This document shows positions 1 to 60,197 of a stretch of DNA of 64,000 nt, one piece after another. The DNA is from Leptoclinus maculatus (taxonomy: Eukaryota; Chordata; Actinopteri; Perciformes; Stichaeidae): positions 6,869,556 to 6,933,555 of the forward strand of contig JAVDOI010000006.1 in NCBI GenBank assembly GCA_032191485.1. Direction: 5' to 3'. Position 1 is the stretch's first letter. Each line of letters begins with the position of its first letter. A program made the position numbers and the translations under genes. Below the pieces are notes generated by a model. That model saw nothing but the letters and a program-made list of their open reading frames with translations, did not search any database and was not told the DNA's origin.

Positions 1-1094
1 GGCCCCAAAGTTTGGAAGTTTGAGGGCGCTAAAGTATTGTTGCTAGTGATGAACAGGAAGCGCTCCTTGTGTTGTGCCCATACAGTAGCTTATAACAGAG
101 ATAACGTAAAAGAAATAGAGTGATTTTGTGTGAGAGATTTTGTGTCTCCAGATAACACACATGCCTTTTTGTTCATGTATCGTATGCTTGCGTGAGTGTA
201 TTCTACATGTACGCTCGTTTGGGTACGGATCTGTGATTTATCACCAGTGTCACTGAGCGTGGCTGCAGTGGGAGCCTCTCCCCTTATCCCCACACATCTA
301 TTTTTACCGGCTTATTGCCTACCAGCCCAATGGAGACACGACAGGATAGATCAAGAGAGGGAAAGCAAGGGAAAGCCCTCTGTTGTCTGTCAGAACAAAG
401 ATGAGAAAGATTATTTATGCTTACATTTATTCCATTTTTCCAGCACTGACGGAAACATTTTCTTTTTTTGCAGTCGGAAACAATAAATGCAGCAGAGAGT
501 GAGACACACGAGCAGGAAATGTGCACTAGTGAGGCAAAGATTGCGTGATTGAATGGAGCAAAGAAATCTGAATGTTTAAAACAAAAAGAAAGACCGCCTT
601 TTATCATCACTTAAATTGGCGTCTCACTATTATCTCAGCTGTTTACCATCGACGCCACACTGGCCAACTGTCCACAGTCATTAAAGACAAGTGCTAGAAT
701 CACACAGGCTACATGCCAAACCACACACACATACATATTCACACACATACACACACACACACACTCCCATTTCCCCTCACATATGGCAGGATCCCACTAA
801 GGTGCTACTACGATACCTCACACTCTACCCCAGTGTGAAGGAAGATCACAGCAAACAATGGAGACTCACGTGAAAGTGTAGTAAGAATAAACGGCTGCTA
901 AACCAGTTTTCAGACGCTAACGTCTTGAAGAATATGACTTTTCTGTTCGTACAAGAAGTGGAGTGAATACCAAGATGAAAGCAATGCTTCCAGTGAATTA
1001 TTGCACACCAGCTGCCACTGAAATCTTCACCTTTTAGTCCTTGTTATTCTTTCTAGTCTGCTAACTCCCACTCTGTCTCTGATTCGCTGTCCAG
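1..1094 (+). other. magi1 intron (3' part)
   Basis: No exon is recognisable. The stretch holds an imperfect CA-rich run around 721-768 and ends in the acceptor CCAG just before 1095. The small open frames here have no family resemblance and no consistent splice context. Confidence 0.6.
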
Positions 1095-47914
<46,820 letters not shown>

Positions 47915-48028
47915 ATGGACGGCTGTCAGCCAATCAAAACCACCACCCACAAACACCTCAAGTACTCATTCACGTCACCACTTGGTTCTACAGAAATGCA
48001 CCCAATTATGAACACACACACACACATA

Positions 48029-48183
<155 letters not shown>

Positions 48184-48773
48184 TATGTAACAATGTTGAG
48201 TTACTAACAAGACAGTGATTCCAAAATGACTTTTTTTCTTGTATGATTTCCCCCCTTTTTATTTTCTTCTTGTTTTTAGTTAAGCATTCTACATTTACAG
48301 TAATTCAGACTTTTCCAGAAAATGTAAAACCATAAAAAAGCAATGATGTGCCTAACAGTTCCATTAACGAGCAACATTTTGTTTTTGATTTGATATGTGA
48401 CGGGCGTTTTGTGCCGCACTGTCAGATGATGAAATGTATGTACTTTTCCACGAGGATCCCGTGGAAGTACCACGCACCTGGATCATGTAACCGGTGCTCA
48501 CAATGATGCTGTGCATGTCTTTACCGGTTCCAATGTCTCTCTCTCTCTTACTCTCTCTCTCTCTCTCTCTCCTGCCTTCATTTGCTCTCTGTGTCTCTCT
48601 CTCTCTCTCTTTTCCCCCCAGTGCCACTGTTTTTTAGACATTTGACCAGACTATAGCACAAGCCTGCATTTGTTTGTATATTTTTGACAGTTTGCAGTAT
48701 GTGTACATTCAGAGGTGATCATTTTAAATGAATGAAGGGAAAATTAAAAGTTAAACTACGATGATGATGTTAA

Positions 48774-48801
48774 AATAAAAATAATATATTCAACGAATAA
48801 A
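48774..48801 (+). terminator. magi1: poly(A) signals, long magi1 isoform
   Basis: Two AATAAA hexamers (48774-48779 and 48796-48801) lie 22 nt apart and are followed by a GT-rich stretch (GCGCTTTTTGTTGTTGTTGC), a typical downstream element. Cleavage is expected near 48815. Confidence 0.85.
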
Positions 48802-48820
48802 CAGGTTTGCGCTTTTTGTT

Positions 48821-51480
48821 GTTGTTGCTGCACAGCCATTAGAACCATTTTGATTTAAGTCATTAATGTTCCCAACAGGGGAACAATACACATGGGAGGG
48901 TGACTTTCATAGCAAGGCAGATATTGGGTGACAGGTAGAAAGTGTCTGAGTACTGAGCTCTCATTTGGGCAAACAAAGGAGGCTGACATTGTTATATCAT
49001 GCCTCCCAAAAGTGTGTGTGTGTGTGGAAATAAAGTCTTTGAAGAAAAGTAAAGCGCGGAGCTCACATCCTTTCACAACATCAAAGCCTGGATAGACCAG
49101 TCTTTAAAAATGTTCCTCCTCTCACTGCTTACTTTGATTTGTGCCTTTTTCTTTGCCCCATTTCTCCCGTTGTCCTCAACACTCCTTCCTCCTCTTCGCG
49201 TATCCGCTCGCTTTGCTGAAAGATGTTTCATTTGATAGAGAACAGACGGCGTAGAAGCTGCGGCCCTATTTCAGGACGGTGACGGCGGCGGTATGTGGAT
49301 GACGCTGGGGAGGGCTGTGTGTAATTTCCCCCCATCCCAGAGGCAACAATGGGGGAGATGAGAGAAAGAGAGCAGAGTGGTCACTCCTGGTTGACCTGTG
49401 GACGCCAGCAGGGGATTTACTGCTGCAGAGAAATGAAATGTGTTGTCTTGGCAGTGCTTGATGCTGAGACAGAGGAGGCACAGCATGAGTTAGCAACTGC
49501 TGCATCCAATCCAAGAATTCAGTTGTGAGATACTGCCATTTAAGTGTGCAAGATGGCACGCGTGCTTACTAATATATGTATGATGTCGTCTGGTCACATT
49601 CCCTCAATGCATGCACATATGTCCGCTTTAGAACTGAACAATTTCTGAGCTTTCATCATATGAAGTTCGTTCCAGTTGCTACAACACATGCCAAGGTACT
49701 TAATACCATATGTTCAAAAGCATGCATTCAAGATTACCCCACGGACACAATCTGTGCAGCTCATAAGAGCAAATGGGAGGCAGAGATGAAGCATCGCGAT
49801 CAAACGGTAACACAGCAGAGCTTTATTTTGGCCCAGTTTCTCTGCGATTCAACAGGGCCTCGGTGCATTTCAACTGCTTTTGATGCAACGATCTGAAAGT
49901 GTTTTTTTACACGACGACATTTATGGATCCGTCTTCCTGCATTCCACAGCAGGACACGGGCATTGCAACTCATTTTGATAAATGATTACAAAATGCAAGT
50001 TGCACAGAAGGGATCTTATTTTAAATAAATGCCTATAATTATACAATTAGGTCAATTATTTACTTGTGTAAGGATGGGGTCTCATTCGGGACGTACTGCC
50101 ATCCACAAAGAGACACAAAGGAGATGTTTGTACCCTGCAAACGCGTCTCCTTTTTTTCCCTCTCCTCTCTCTCACAGTGGAGGGGACGCAGCTCTTAAAT
50201 AATGGATGTAATCCACTTTCCAGCAGCGAAACGCTCTCCTCCCCTCTCTTTTACATCTCTCGCTTCATCTTTATCGGGACATACTCCTCTCCTCCTCATC
50301 ATCAAATGCACGAACAGAGCTCCTTGTTTTATTGCTTGTGCGACCCCGGAGATGATTAACGACACACGTCTGGTGACAATTCATCATGTCAGTGCCAGGC
50401 AGGAGCAGGAAGAGACTGTAATGAAAAGTCCAATAACAACATGCCTTGCAGCCCAGGGCGGCGTCGAAGCCTCCGCTCCCCCATCAGCTCGGCTCCAGGT
50501 GCGCTCGCTTCCGACCTTGGAGACCCTCTGCCCCCCCCACCCCCCACCCCCCCGTTGCCATGGAAACAGCGATGCGACGGGCTCTCTCTCTCTCTCTCCT
50601 CCGGTCCAGACTGGAGCAGACGAGAGTTGTAGATGCGTAAACAAGGCTGAGGGAGAAAAGTAAATGAAAAGAAAACAGGAACGTTATTTTTGGCTGCGTG
50701 CTCAGGATTTTGAGATGCCTTCACTTGAAGAGAGGGAGGAAGTTTCCACACGTTGAAGTTGCTTCTCTCTCTCCTGAAGCTCGGCATCCTGTTTAACAAG
50801 CCTGTCGTGGTTCCCACCGCTGTCATGTTACGGAACGTCCACGCCACTGCGTTGTAGTAGCTGTTCTTTGTCCCGATACTGTATCTGTCTCATGCTCGGC
50901 TGCGCGTGGAAATCGGCCTTCTCGGGGATGGAGGTGTGGTGGATGGATGTGTTCTGGCTGCTCAAAAGGGCATTTCATGCAGTGCGTGTCGTCTTATCAC
51001 GGTTAGAGCAACAGCGCACGAATAGGATACGGTGCGAGTAACGCTTGAGACTATCGTGGTGGATGGTTTTATTTAGTAGAGAAATGGCTGCAGCCTCCTG
51101 CAGTTGTCACACTAATCAATCAGCAGCTGGTATCCACAGACGCAGCAGCGCCTCATAAGATCAGAGTCGGTTCTTTTTTTTTATTAAATTGTGCCTTCCG
51201 TCAGTTGGGGCCATCCAGGTTTTTAATTTGATCCCAGCACTAATTTGATAGACGTCTTTGGCAAACCAGAGACCCCAAAATAACTTGATTGTTAAATGTT
51301 TTAACAGCTGGTAGCTTTGCGATTGAAAAACACCCTCAGATTAAACAAATAATAGAAATCTTACCTGATACTCTGGTTCAGAGCACTTTTATGCATTTAT
51401 TTGTATTTATACATCAGAATACTTGAGGCTGTATAAATACACTTTCTTTAAAAAGCCTGCACTAAATAATGTTTTCAGTC
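48821..51480. other. intergenic, no gene seen
   Basis: No frame with splice context or family resemblance, on either strand. It has C runs near 50530-50550 and CT-rich patches. Nothing else is recognised. Confidence 0.6.
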
Positions 51481-51484
51481 ATGC

Positions 51485-51640
51485 AGGCAGTTTTGAGTGA
51501 AATATCTTGACAGCTATTGGATGGATTGCTGTGAAATGATGTGTAAATATTTCAGGATCCAGAGGATAAATTCAAACTACTCTATGACCTTCTTGACTTG
51601 TCCTTGACTTTGCCAACAGGTTAGTTCTTGGCAAAAGAAG
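51485..51640. repeat. dispersed repeat fragment (percomorph type)
   Basis: GAGTGAAATATCTTGACAGC, TATTGGATGGATTGCTGTGA and the AAATATTTCAGGATCC segment follow the order of a repeat that is very common in percomorph intergenic DNA (TGAAATATCTCGACAACTAT, TGGATGGATTGCCATGAAAT). The copy is diverged and truncated. Confidence 0.6.
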
Positions 51641-54389
51641 AGGATGATTTTATATTCATCAGGGGACCAGAGGACACCCTGTTACTCAGTGATAGGCTCA
51701 TTTTGCTAACACAAGAGTTGTTACTCCTGTCATCCCATTAGCGGCTCAATGGACTATGCAGCAACAGCGCTTGGTGAGTTCAGAGGTAAGCCACACTCAG
51801 GAGAGGTCCTTCAGTTTGGGTCCCCAAAAAAGTGACACTGAAGTCTTGCCTGCCCCATGTATGTGTCCCTGCTGGCTTCCCTCCTCTGTTGAATTGTGAG
51901 CGTGCAGGCGTGTCGAACGAGTAAAAGAAGCAAACCCCCACCTGTGCTGCGTGTGATGAGAAGATGCAGGTGTTCTTCTCATGCACACGGTGTTCCTGAT
52001 CAAAGGCACATTACAGCACACCTCATTGTAACACTAATTATATGTTTTGAGAGTGACTCATCCACTCTTGAAAAAAAGAAGTGGCACTCTGAAAGCTGCC
52101 TCAGACTGACCCAATAAAATAGTTATACTGTCATAAGAAATGCATGCCTAAAAGTTGTCTTTCCCTGTTGCACTGTTGAATGATTCATTTCAAACTTTGT
52201 GTGAGGCCGTGGGTCATGGGAAATACCTTCTGATCAGTGTTAAACTAAATGAATAACCTTCTGTAAATGAACTTTTAGTCACTCTCACTGTTAAAGAGCG
52301 AGTGAAGAATGAACCTTTTACGAGCAGGTGTTTTGTGTCAGTTTGATAGAAGGCGAACTGAGCACCCAGCAGAAAATGAAATGAGGACAGAGAAATAGTC
52401 CCTTTAAGTCAAGCAGCCCTGCTGTTCTGTGCTCAGGCCACGCCCCCGCCCCATGAGCTATGTGATCAAGAGCACCAGAATGCAATGTCTGCGTTCTGAC
52501 TGTGTGATCCACGCTGTGTGTGTGTCTGTGTTGTTGTCAAACCCAGAGAGGAAATCAGTCATGTGTTCAGCGCGGGTCGACAGGCAAACATGCTTCAAAG
52601 ATCTGCCATGGCTTTCAGCATCATTTCTTTTTTTAGATTTTGACAATGTCAGGTTAAATATTGATGCTCCGAGGTTGCTTCAAAGGAGTCGTGGAGGGAG
52701 GGGGAAAGTTGGCAACATATAAAAGTATGTTTTGAGATTTTTCTAAGTGGGTGAGGAATTTGGAAAAGACAAGAAAGGAGATCTAATCTCTTCTTGCTTT
52801 ACTTTTATAGTTATACACTTACATATATGTCCAAATACACAGAAAATATACCTCCAAATATACATTTCTGAATGCACAACCTGCTTCATGAATATTGCAA
52901 TGCAATTGACATCCAACATTTTAATGTTTCAACGGTAACAAATGTAACCATGTTGAACCTCTCCCTACACATTTGATTTATGTGCATCATGATTATTATG
53001 CAGGAGAGGTAGTTTGCTGTGATGAATATTAGATGAGTAAGATGTCAGTTGTATGTGTAGGTAATCATGAACAGTGGCTATTTTCATGGACAGTGCCCGT
53101 TCAGCCGATTGCTTGGCCTCCGGTTATTATTCTCGAGAACCGCGATCCAAACAACTTCACGCTCAACGCTGCACTTCCTTAGGTCCCGATCAACGATCAC
53201 ACAGAGACTCCCTCCATTTTAGTTAGATACCGCCAATGGACATGTAGATCCACCACCATTTGGCTGACATCTGGTTGGTTAAACTGTGCCAGGACCACTG
53301 TTTTTGGCTCACAGTTGTTTGGGAAATGGCTGGTGGATGTAAACAGGGGTGAGCGCTGCTGCACACAGCTGTTGCAGACAGCTGCTGCAGGCTGCTCAGA
53401 GATGTAACAAAATATGCGGTCCAGTGGTTCTCATAGATGCTGACTGTGGCAACTGGTTAGCCGCTGAGTGGTGTGATGTTGGTACATGATTTACAGACCT
53501 TTAAGAGCTCTTACTGAGTGGGGACGATGCTTCTGTAATTGATCCCTTGACTTAAAGAGCAACTCTGATTGGGCAAAGAAGCAAGGAGAGGAAGCGCTCT
53601 CTACTTTGACCTGGCTGATGCACAGGACTCAGCTGAAGAGGGGCCCCTCGTCGTCAACCTGAGTGGATGAGTGCTGCTTCTCATTTTCATCGATGAGAAG
53701 GCAAGAAGAGGAGAAGTCTGATCAGTACACACCGCAAATACACAGCGGACACAGTTGGGACGAGTTGAAAACCCCCCCACCACAGTACAGTCTAATTTAA
53801 ATAATAATGTCTGCCACTGGTGGTCTCTCAATTAAAACAATAATAAAGGACAGACGTTGACGTGGTGAAGAAAGCGTGGGATCATGGTCTTCATTGTTAA
53901 ACAACCACCATCGCCAATGGGGACGATCTATCTGAAGTTCACGGACAAGGTAATGTATTAAAGTTGTATTCACTTTACGTTTACTCATGTTTATTCATGT
54001 TATGTTATTTCATTCTTAATGCGATAGCTGCAAGTAACATATAAATAAATGAGGTCTCTGCTGGATTACTGTGTTCCAAATTGGCATGCAATTGACCGTT
54101 CGCTAAGCCCCTTTGCTACTGTTGCTAGGCCCTCCAAGCTGTCAAACAGGCATTTTCAAACAATGTCAGTTAGAGATAATCCAATGGAAATAATAGTTCT
54201 GGAATATCAGAGAGAAGTAGACAGAAAGGACCACAACATGCGTTTGAGAGCTACATTGACGATATATTTTGTCGGCAGAGGATTATCAATGAGGACGCCA
54301 CTAAAACCGAGGGCACAGCTCAGCAGTCCCAACGCCACAGAATGCCTTCTGACTCGTGTGAAGACGGGACTGTGTTGCATCTTATCTAG
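51641..54389. other. intergenic, no gene seen
   Basis: No supported gene, RNA or mobile element with definable ends. Small frames are random. Confidence 0.6.
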
Positions 54390-54860
54390 ATCTGTATCTA
54401 GAGGATTTAGTGTTCTGAATTTTGGGTCTTCTGTTTGTTATGTTCTTCCTTGTTTCTTGTTAGTCTCCTTCTTTTATTTTGTAAGTTCACTCTCCCCGTG
54501 TGTCACGTCTGGTTTTGCTTTCCTGCCTTTGTGTGTTTTAACACCTTTATTGATTTCCTGTCAGCTCTGCAGTCGCAAGACCACCTGCCCACCTGTTCCC
54601 ACTTCCCCATTAGTCAGAGACTACCAGCCCAGTTCCTCTGCTCCTTGTCGGTTTGTCTTCCTTTGTTTGGAGTTCTGATCCAGTTTGCCTGCATCCTCGC
54701 CTGCTGTTTCCGTGCCTGTTTTGTCGGACACATGCCCTATCAGCTATTTCTATTAAATCCTGGCACAGTTTCTGCTCTACCTCCTCATCTTTGTCTGCGT
54801 GTGAGTCCAATCACCTGTTGCCTGCTTTCTAATAGTGATATTCAGTGCAAGCCTCAGACA
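54390..54860 (+). repeat. retroelement 3'-end-like repeat fragment
   Basis: A T/C-rich stretch with TTCCTTGTTTCTTGTTAGTC, CCCCGTGTGTCACGTCTGG and a tail TATTAAATCCTGGCACAG followed by TCTGCTC resembles the 3' end of a repeat common in teleosts whose tail reads TTATTAAA…CTCTGCC. The 209-codon open frame crossing it (54049-54678) shows no family resemblance and is not called a gene. Confidence 0.4.
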
Positions 54861-57635
54861 CAAGTCTTGACAACTCACGTGAAGGACAAACAGGAAAACA
54901 ATGTTCCTGCACAGCAGGGTAAATCAATACATTGTTTTTCAAACTAAGTTAGCGAAGCTAAAGTAGCTTTCATTATCTAATATAAAATAATAATTTCTTG
55001 AAAGCCGGAAGGCAACAAATACGACACTGTCCTTAACGAGTCAATTATTACTGTGTGTTATGAAGAAATGCTTAATTACTGTTACCGAGTATAATTCTGT
55101 GACATTGTATGATTTACACCTACCCGAGGGCATGTGTAACTATTTAAACGTATCATCTGGTGTGTTCCCAGATGTTTGAGCCACTAGAGGGAGTAAAGGG
55201 GATATGACGGCATTGACAGGCGACCAAATGAAACGCACCTTTACCTTGAATACAATTACAGATGTAAGTAATGTAAGTATGCAACTCAACAAAATGTGTT
55301 CAAGAGGTCTAGTCGTTTGAAAATAGAAAGTAGAAATGCATATGATACCTTGAACCTAAATGAGTATAAGACACTACACTAAATCAGGTTATTCGGATTA
55401 AAATAATTTAAAATTGGAGCCTGATAATTACTGTAAATAAGTAAAGTAAACACACCCAGGTAACATAAATGTATTTAAAAGGAATAGCATTGAAATTAAT
55501 CATGTGTTAAAAGTGAAATGCAAACACAAAAATGTGCTTTAGTGAGTATGTACAGTATTTTAATGAGGAGTCATTATTAGTGACTTATTACATCTCACAA
55601 CAAGGAGGCACTTTGTTCTGGCAATCAGGCTGATTAGCTGAATAAATTACCCAATTTTAAATATTAGTCATTTCCATCAGTAGTTATGTAATGACTTGGC
55701 GTTTGTCAGTAATATGTTTTCGTCGAAATGTTAACATTTTGTGTCGCCATAATTTACACCCCATGGCCAGTGAAATGTTGCCATGGTTACCATTATAATA
55801 CTGGGTAATATCCTCCACACTTCAGTTTATCCACATCTGAATAATTTAAGGCGCTACCATTACTACAGTGTGGACACATTAACTTTACATTTCAATAACA
55901 TGAAATGAGGCTGTGTCTATACAATATCTTCTTAAAGGTACAGTACCTCCTTCTTCACCTGTACTAGAGATGAAACGTCTTCTGTGTGTGCTGCATCGAT
56001 ATGTTGACCATTATTTTTTTAATAATCTGTCGTCTGTCATCCAATGGCGCTGTCATAATAAATTGCCTTGGTGCCCCTTTAACACAGAAAGGCATTTTCT
56101 TTTTAAATGTTTCAAACTTTAATTAAGAAGACATGACCAAAAAATATAATATAAAGAATATTCCAAATAGAAATGGCTAAAACAATAAATGATGGGACTG
56201 ATTTATGAGAATGGGTGTCGTGGTTGTTTTTGGTAAACTGTAAAAGATTACTGCACATTATGAAAGGAAACGCATGACAAATTGTGAAATGAAATTCAAA
56301 ATGACTATTTTGCCCCATTTGGCTTCATGAAGTAAATCTAATGCAACAGGTTAATGAGCTTCAAAGTCAATGCAACTGTTCTTGCTAGAGAGAGTCTACT
56401 TTGTATCTACATAATGACAGATTAAAACCTACATGTTTGTGTCCCACACTGTCATCTTGTGGCCAGTTTAAGACCTCTCACTCTCCCACCCCAGCACCAT
56501 ATAACTGTCTCGTGAAGCTTTGAGAACAGACAGTTCACGGAAAACATATCGTCACCTCCCGAGCTACAACTCAAAGCCTCGAGTGTGACCGATGCTCTAA
56601 AATGAGAGCAATCTGCTATTTACCGGCGCCATTCTCCTTCATAACGCAGTGACCTTTTCTGCCAGGGTGTCACACACATTCAGTATCTGAGGCCAAGGAC
56701 TCTGTCAGAGAGAGAGAGACGGATCAATATGTCACCTTAGGAATTTGTGTGTGTTTGTCAGGGTCAGGAAGGAGATGATGGTCTCCAGCTTCTTTGTTCG
56801 TGGTATTGATTGAGTCTAACACAGTGAGCATGTCGCGCTGGCTCGGGGTCGGTAATGTTGAGGTAAACCGCCTTAACACCTTCTGTTGCTTACATGAAAC
56901 GGTTTTCTAGTGATTCATCTCGTTGCGCTGGAGATGAGTGGATAACTCCTATCAGTGAAGTTGCACACACTAAGTTTCCTTTTTTCGAAGCTCTGTGCAC
57001 CTCCAACACACACACACACACACATTCGCCTACTACTAAAGGTTTTGTAAGACCTGTGAGACTTGACGGATGATTCCAGCAAGGACACAGAAAAGATGGG
57101 AGGCCCTGCGTGGGCTGAGTCAGTGTTTACTACATGACTCACACGCCTCCCTATACACTGCAAGCCGGTCCCACAAACATGCTCGCACACAAACACATGT
57201 GCTTGCTTTAGAGTTGCTTTACTGCCTCACCGGCGCATGATGTGTTTTGCATAGCTCCCCTATGCATCACTACATCAACTACCAATTCATCGAGTTAAAG
57301 ACGGACTGCAGGGGCTGGACACAGAGTCATCAGCAGAAATATTCTGGGCAAACACATGTTAAGTGTTTTCTCATGGTGCGTTTTCCAGATTTTTTTTTAT
57401 TTTGTTCCTCTTTTTACAGCAGCTTGTCTGTAATAACCTTACTGTAGGAACAACAAAGAGTTGTGCTGAGGCACAGCTTCTATTAGAGAGCACTTTACCA
57501 CACAATGACTCCACACACAGTCAACAAGGCCATTGTTGAAATGATCGGTCTTAATTCAGTCAAGTGTGTGGCTTTGGCATATATAATTGAGCTGCGATAT
57601 TATCTTATGTACGCAAACTGAATTGCTTTAGCAGG

Positions 57636-57670
<35 letters not shown>

Positions 57671-59334
57671 CGATCTCCACCGCAGGGGGAATTGCATGGA
57701 GCTCCACACAGCATGCTAATAAGCCTGCAGTCTGCCAAGAAATACACAAATCAGATATACATCTGCGTTTTGACCTCACCACTGGCCCGTAGCAGAAAAC
57801 AAAGGAGAAATAATGAAAGGTACATTTGGATTTCCACAAACTGCTTTTTGTGTAGCTTGTATAGTCAGGATGCCTGAGCTGTGGAGAACTAGCTTGTAAA
57901 AGACTTTCGTTTTCTGCACGATGCTCTCTGCTGTACGGCTTCTTCTTCGTTGCAGTAGAACAAAGGCTGTTTGGCCTCTTGAACAAAAGACGCTTTGGCT
58001 TGACTGCGGTGGCTGTAAACTTCCTGCTGGTTTGCAGTGAACTGGTGCGGAGCAGCTGACCAGAGGAAACTCTGGAATAGGCATGCAAACAAAGGCCGTC
58101 ATTATAAAAACCCCGGCTCCATCCGTAGTTAGACTGTTGATGCTGATGTGATTTTGTATTTTAAGATGGAAGCTGTGGCCTCTGCCTGCAACTTGTGAGT
58201 CTTCCAAATCAGTTTTTTATATTTTTCTTCTGTCTTCTTTTGACCACTTGGGGGCAGTGCAAGAGGCTGTGAACACAACACTGACATATTATCACCTCCC
58301 ACAGCTGATATGATGAACGTGCTAGTAAACACTTTTTGCTCTGTGTTGCATCCGACGGACTCTTAAAGACATCAGGGTTATTTTAGTCATGGGCAGGTAA
58401 TGAATGTAAGTACAATATTCATTCTCCTTTAGTTCTCCACCAATCTACGGCTCTTTAGCTGTTAAACGCTCCATTATGTTGACCAGCTAATTGCTAACTT
58501 TGTGTTTCTGCTGTTTGTTGCTGGGCAGGAGGCGTTCAGTGGGTTTATCAATCACTGAAAAACCCTTAAATTCACCTGAAAGCTAAGAGGAACTGCAGAG
58601 GAGTTGGGTGATCGTCATCTTTCTTTCTGGGTTTGTCTCTACGAGCGAAATGGTTCACATTACGTAGTCATTTGATCCATTGCCAAGATAAAAATATGGA
58701 TTTGTGCAGCTTTTATTCCGGTTAGAAATGTATAAATGGTAATCTTTCTTAAACAGATTACCACTAAGCTGATTGTGTGGTGACAGGTGTGACTGAACCA
58801 TCAAACCTGCACAGGTGTTTATGTGGAGTATGGCTGATTTGATATGTATGAAAATTAGGTAATACTAAGACTCAACCATGAACACCCACGGAAGCTTATG
58901 AGACGTCACTCTTCACCACCACCATCATCAAAACACAATGAGGGAATATGTTTGGGAGTAATAGTGTTCATCCTCCCCAGTAGAGTTCAGAGACTTACAG
59001 ACAGAATCTATACCAATGCTGAAGCATTGCTCCTTTCAATGTGAATGATACGTTAAATGACTAGGTGTAATGTAAAAGGGGTCGCTCATACTGGCCACTT
59101 CACCCCAACAGACAAACGAGCTCTAATAAACCCACTGTACACTACCAACCCAGCACCGAATAGCAGACAAAGTGAGCAACTAGCTGGTGAACATGGAAGC
59201 ATTTAGCAGCTCAAGAGCTAACTTCAATCTGAAGTGACCAGAAACACAATTCCAAATAAATGCTAGTGTTGCTCTGTGTCCACTAGACGTGTAAGTAGGC
59301 AATTGTTTGCTACTTGCATTATAAGGCGATAGTC

Positions 59335-59336
<2 letters not shown>
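54861..59336. other. intergenic, no gene seen
   Basis: AT-rich in 54.9-56.4 kb with many ATTA and TAAT motifs; (CA)n at about 57640-57668. No coding feature is supported. Part of 55.1-56.0 kb could be conserved non-coding DNA, which cannot be judged without alignment. Confidence 0.55.

Positions 59337-59409
<73 letters not shown>
59337..59409. repeat. (GT)n microsatellite
   Basis: About 36 GT units, 95 bp upstream of the inverted-repeat transposon at 59504. Confidence 0.97.
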
Positions 59410-59410
<1 letters not shown>

Positions 59411-59503
59411 TTAGATTGTTGTGAAGTTCTGTCCCCTGGTGGCCCAAAATGATCAATGCAGTGTTACATTAATTTGTGGTTTGCAATCGGTTGCATGTTT
59501 TAC

Positions 59504-60055
59504 TATGGAAGCCCATTCCTGCCAGCAAAAAAAAAAAAAAAGATCACAAAAAAAAAATAAGATCACTAAAAAAAAAAAAAATAGTAGTAACTTAAAAAAA
59601 ATAAAAATAAATGTAATTCACAAAAAAAAATGAAAAAAAATCCACCCACAAAATAAATAATAATAATTCTAATAATTTTTTTTTTTTTTTATTTAACTTT
59701 TTTCCACCAGCAAAAAAAAACAAAACACTTTTGGTGCATCCATCTGTAACCATAACACTGACCAGATTTTTCCAGTTGCTATAGAAAGTCGAAATTATGA
59801 GATACTTTAACACAACAGTCATAGAAGCAGCTATGACATATGAATGGATTGTGAGTACATTGAAGACTTCTTTAAAACGTGGCTTTACAACACATGAAAT
59901 ACAGATGATGTTTCACATGGATTGTACTGAGCAAACGCACCCTTGAAGCTCTGGAGTATAAAGAATGAAACCAATGTGGCTGAGGTGGCGACCAATAAAC
60001 AGCAACTGGAAACATCTTTTTTTTTTTTCTTTTTTGCTGACAGAGAAAAAGTAAA

Positions 60056-60086
<31 letters not shown>

Positions 60087-60197
60087 TAATTTTTTTTGTG
60101 AATAACATTTTTCTTTTTTCTTTTTGTGAATTCATTTTTTATTTTTTTTTGGTGATCTTATTTTTATTTTTTTTGCTGGCGGGAATGGGCTTCCATA
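59504..60197. mobile_element. non-autonomous inverted-repeat DNA transposon (MITE-like)
   Basis: The left end reads TATGGAAGCCCATTCCTGCC and the right end is its reverse complement with one difference (C for T), continuing GCCAGCAAAAAA on both sides for about 28 bp. The inverted repeats extend further in imperfect form through AAGATCAC and TTCACAAAAA blocks separated by A runs, to roughly 150-200 bp each. TTTTAC flanks both ends (59498-59503 and 60198-60203). Alternatively the outermost TA is the duplication, as in Tc1/mariner elements, with the terminus starting TGGAAGCC. No transposase is present; the centre (about 59725-60010) is unique sequence. Confidence 0.85.

Noticed and set aside
54049..54947. 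Overlapping + strand frames of 209 and 170 codons
   Set aside because: No domain, no conserved motif, and they cross a repeat-like T/C-rich stretch; composition resembles translated repeat.
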